This document shows, piece by piece, positions 62,085 through 64,000 of a DNA stretch of 64,000 nt (position 1 is its first letter; every line of letters begins with the position of its first letter). The DNA lies in contig JANVCC010000146.1 of the NCBI GenBank assembly GCA_025345505.1, positions 4,838,761-4,902,760 on the forward strand, written 5' to 3'. Source of the DNA: Todiramphus chloris collaris (taxonomy: Eukaryota; Chordata; Aves; Coraciiformes; Alcedinidae). The position numbers and the translations under genes were made by a program. Under the pieces are notes generated by a model that did not search any database, had not been told where the DNA came from, and saw only the letters and a list, made by a program, of their open reading frames with translations.

Positions 62085-62228
62085 GATCCGGCCGCCCCAC
62101 GCCTCCCGAAGCGGAGCCAGAGCTGGAGGGGCTGCTGCAGGGGGGAGGGGCTGGCGCAGCCGCTCAACCCCACGAGGCTCCAGCCCCTGCTGCCCCCCAA
62201 AGCCCAGCGGGTCCCCGAGTTCGAGGAG
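62085..62228 (+). CDS. PPP1R13L: PPP1R13L exon (partial gene, frame break inside)
   Basis: After an acceptor CCCTGTCAG, the frame reads TPPEAEPELEGLLQ. A second frame then reads AQPLNPTRLQPLLPPKAQRVPEFEE. Both parts match consecutive iASPP sequence, but they lie in different frames. The switch falls in the G-rich tract at 62,140-62,150 and equals one extra base. This may be an assembly error in the G run or a real mutation. The donor is unclear; I place it at GTGGCC after 62,228, where similarity fades. Confidence 0.6.
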
Positions 62229-62622
62229 GTGGCCCTCCAGTTACGGCATGGTGCCCGGTGTCCCTCAGAACTAGCCCCTCGGGGTGCCACGTGGTGCCTG
62301 ATGTCCCTCGGAACTTCCCCTGGGGTGCCACGTGGTGCCCGGTGTCCCTCGGAGCCTCCCTGGGGTGCCATTTGGTCCCCTAAGGTCTTGTGGGTGCTGC
62401 ATGGCGCCATCTGCCCTGAAAGGGGTCCCCTTGTGCTTTGGGTGCTACCCAGCACCAGATGCCCCAGGAGGTGTCCTCTTGTCCCTTGGGTGCCATAGAA
62501 CTCAGGGTACTCTGGGAGGTGTCCCCTTGTCCCTTGGGTGCTGCTTGGCACCAGATGCCCCAGGAGGTGTCCCCTTGTCCCGTGGGTGCCCCCCAGCACC
62601 CTTGACCCCCGGGCTTCCACAG
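62229..62622. repeat. Minisatellite-like array between PPP1R13L exons
   Basis: Imperfect repeats of about 40-70 bp recur: first units with GGGTGCCACGTGGTGCC, then units with GGTGTCCCCTTGTCCCTTGG. The mammalian protein has roughly 95 residues between the two flanking exons; no frame here codes for them. Confidence 0.75.
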
Positions 62623-62760
62623 GAGCTGCGCTCGGCCCTGCGCGACCCCTCCTGGCCCCGCCGGCGCCCCGGGACCCGCGTGCGCCTGAACCCCCTGGTG
62701 CTGCTGCTGGACGCGGCCCTGCCCGGGGAGCTGGACGTGGTGCAGCAGGCGCTGGCCGAG
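62623..62760 (+). CDS. PPP1R13L: PPP1R13L exon, start of ankyrin region
   Basis: This 138-base exon is bounded by acceptor CTTCCACAG and donor GAG|GTGGGA and stays in frame throughout. It codes for [11 protein letters not shown] and then [20 protein letters not shown], the signature start of the ankyrin domain in the ASPP family; the details are those of iASPP rather than ASPP1 or ASPP2. iASPP inhibits p53-family proteins and NF-kB p65 through its ankyrin-SH3 end and works in the nucleus and cytoplasm. Confidence 0.88.
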
Positions 62761-62829
62761 GTGGGACTGGGGGGCCAGGACTGGCGGGGGGCAGCAGGGG
62801 ACCGGGAGAGCAGGAGGAAGACGTGCCCG

Positions 62830-63180
62830 GTGCCTGGAGGTGGCGGCGGGGTGGGAGTGGCAGAAGGTGCCCTGGGGGTGGCAGCAGGGTGGGGGTGACA
62901 GCAGGGTGAGGGTGGCAGGGGGTGGCAGCGAGTGCCCGGGAGTGGCAGGGGGTGGCAGCAGGTACCAAGGAGTGGCAGAGGGTGGCAGCAGGGTGGGGGT
63001 GGACAGGGCTGGCAGAGGGTACCCTGAGGTGGCAGGGGGTGGCAGCAGGGTGGGGGTGCCCAGGAGTGGCAGGGGGTGCCTGGAAGTGGCAGGGGGTGGC
63101 AGCAGGTGCCAAGGAGTGGCAGGGGGTGGCCAAGGAGTGTCAGCGGGTGCCAAGGAGTGGCAGGGGGTGGCCATGCAAGC
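62830..63180. repeat. GTGGCAG-rich minisatellite in PPP1R13L intron
   Basis: Units built on GTGGCAGGGGGTGGCAGCAG recur many times with small changes across the intron between the two ankyrin exons. Confidence 0.85.
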
Positions 63181-63200
63181 ATGGCCATGCGTGTGCCCAG

Positions 63201-63321
63201 CTGAACGACCCCAGCCAGCCCAATGACGAGGGCATCACGGGGCTGCACAATGCCATCTGCGGGGCCAACTACAGCATCGTCGACTTCCTCATTGCCAGCG
63301 GGGCCAACGTCAACACAGCTG
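63201..63321 (+). CDS. PPP1R13L: PPP1R13L exon, ankyrin repeat
   Basis: The exon follows the acceptor GTGTGCCCAG, continues in phase from the previous exon and ends one base into a codon at donor G|GTGGGA. It codes for [20 protein letters not shown] and on through [13 protein letters not shown], the first ankyrin repeat of iASPP. The following ankyrin and SH3 exons lie past the window end. The intron after it starts with the 63.4-64.0 kb minisatellite. Confidence 0.92.
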
Positions 63322-63444
63322 GTGGGACAGGACCCGGGGATGGGGACCCACTGACACCAGGGAGATGGGACAGGGGACCCCACAGTGGGACAGGGACACA
63401 CTGTCATGGGGGTAGGGGGACCAGGGACCCCACAGGCACAGTTC

Positions 63445-64000
63445 AAACCCGGGGTGACTGGGGACAGACTGGGGACTGACTGGTGACCCCCCCCAGCCCA
63501 TGTAGATGGGGCCCAGGAACAAACCAGGGGTGACTGGGGACAGACTGGTGACCCCCCCAACCCATGTAGCTGGGACCCAGGGACAAACCAGGGGTGACTG
63601 GGGACAGACTGGTGACCCCCCCCAGCCCATGTAGCTGGGTCCCAGGAACAAACCAGGGGTTACTGGGGACAGACTGGTGACCCCCCCAACCCATGTAGCT
63701 GGGGCCCCAGGGACAAACCAGGGGTGACTGGGGACAGACTGGTGACCCCCAGCCCATGTAGCTGGGGCCCAGGAACAAACCAGGGGTGACTGGGGACAGA
63801 CTGGTGACCCCCCCAGCCCATGTAGCTGGGGCCCAGGGACAAACCAGGGGTTACTGGGGACAGACTGGTGTCCCCCAGCCCATGTAGCTGGGGCCCCAGG
63901 GACAAACCAGGGGTGACTGGGGACAGACTGGTGACTCCCCAGCCCATGTAGCTGGGGCCCAGGGACAAACCAGGGGTGACTGGGACAGACTGGTGACCCC
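63445..64000. repeat. 61-64-bp VNTR in PPP1R13L intron
   Basis: About nine copies of a unit containing GGTGACTGGGGACAGACTGG, CAGCCCATGTAGCTGGG and GGACAAACCAGG run to the end of the window and presumably beyond. Units differ mainly in C-run length and a GGTTACTG variant. Confidence 0.92.

Noticed and set aside
62922..63479. 185-codon plus-strand frame ending in the ankyrin exon
   Set aside because: The first part is minisatellite in the intron; only 63,201-63,321 is exon, after a clear acceptor.
62081..63560. Minus-strand frames of about 350 codons
   Set aside because: They consist of translated minisatellite and antisense of PPP1R13L exons.
63310..63968. Repeated protein-like frames on the minus strand
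   Set aside because: They are products of the VNTR; several units have lengths divisible by three, so frames stay open without coding.
63445..64000. Regular repeat array considered as CRISPR
   Set aside because: Adjacent units are near-identical throughout with no unique spacers, and the sequence is eukaryotic.

Overview
The window looks like nuclear DNA from a bird. The signs are several 3'-end fragments of CR1 LINEs, an alpharetrovirus-type solo LTR, gammaretrovirus-like proviruses, no mammalian SINEs, small introns, and a sharp rise in GC and minisatellite content near the end, as is common on avian microchromosomes. I cannot name the species. Genes are split by introns. Exon edges given here come from reading splice sites and reading frame by eye.

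Layout. Bases 1-7,500: no coding exon, ending in a CpG island with a probable untranslated first exon on the minus strand. Gene order suggests PPP1R16B, but no coding sequence proves it. Bases 7,501-30,277: intergenic, with CR1 fragments and one solo LTR. Bases 30,640-41,013 (minus): complete nine-exon ACTR5, the Arp5 subunit of the INO80 remodeller, with a CpG-island promoter. Bases 41,014-46,004: intergenic with one CR1. Bases 46,176-48,283 (minus): complete five-exon acrosin-like serine protease, with a CR1 fragment (48,451-49,260) starting 168 bp upstream of its start codon.

Bases 50,928-57,869 (plus): a gammaretrovirus-like provirus (ERV-A) without its 5' LTR and 5' gag. Its gag, pro, RT, RNase H and env are broken, but the integrase frame and an unrecognised 250-codon frame between pol and env are open. 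After its 3' LTR comes a 1.39-kb CpG-rich spacer with at least seven NRF1-type palindromes, then the first 170 bp of a second LTR of the same family. That LTR is cut by a second provirus on the minus strand (ERV-B, 59,431 to about 61,942), which has a complete 3' LTR, an open transmembrane-envelope frame and a large internal deletion.

From 62,085 on the plus strand are three exons of PPP1R13L (iASPP), set among three minisatellites; the gene runs off the window. In mammals ACTR5 and PPP1R13L are on different chromosomes, so the retroviral zone between them is either a real rearrangement or an assembly join. The genes do not form a pathway: ACTR5 is a housekeeping chromatin gene, the acrosin-like gene is probably a sperm protease, and PPP1R13L is a p53-family/NF-kB regulator.
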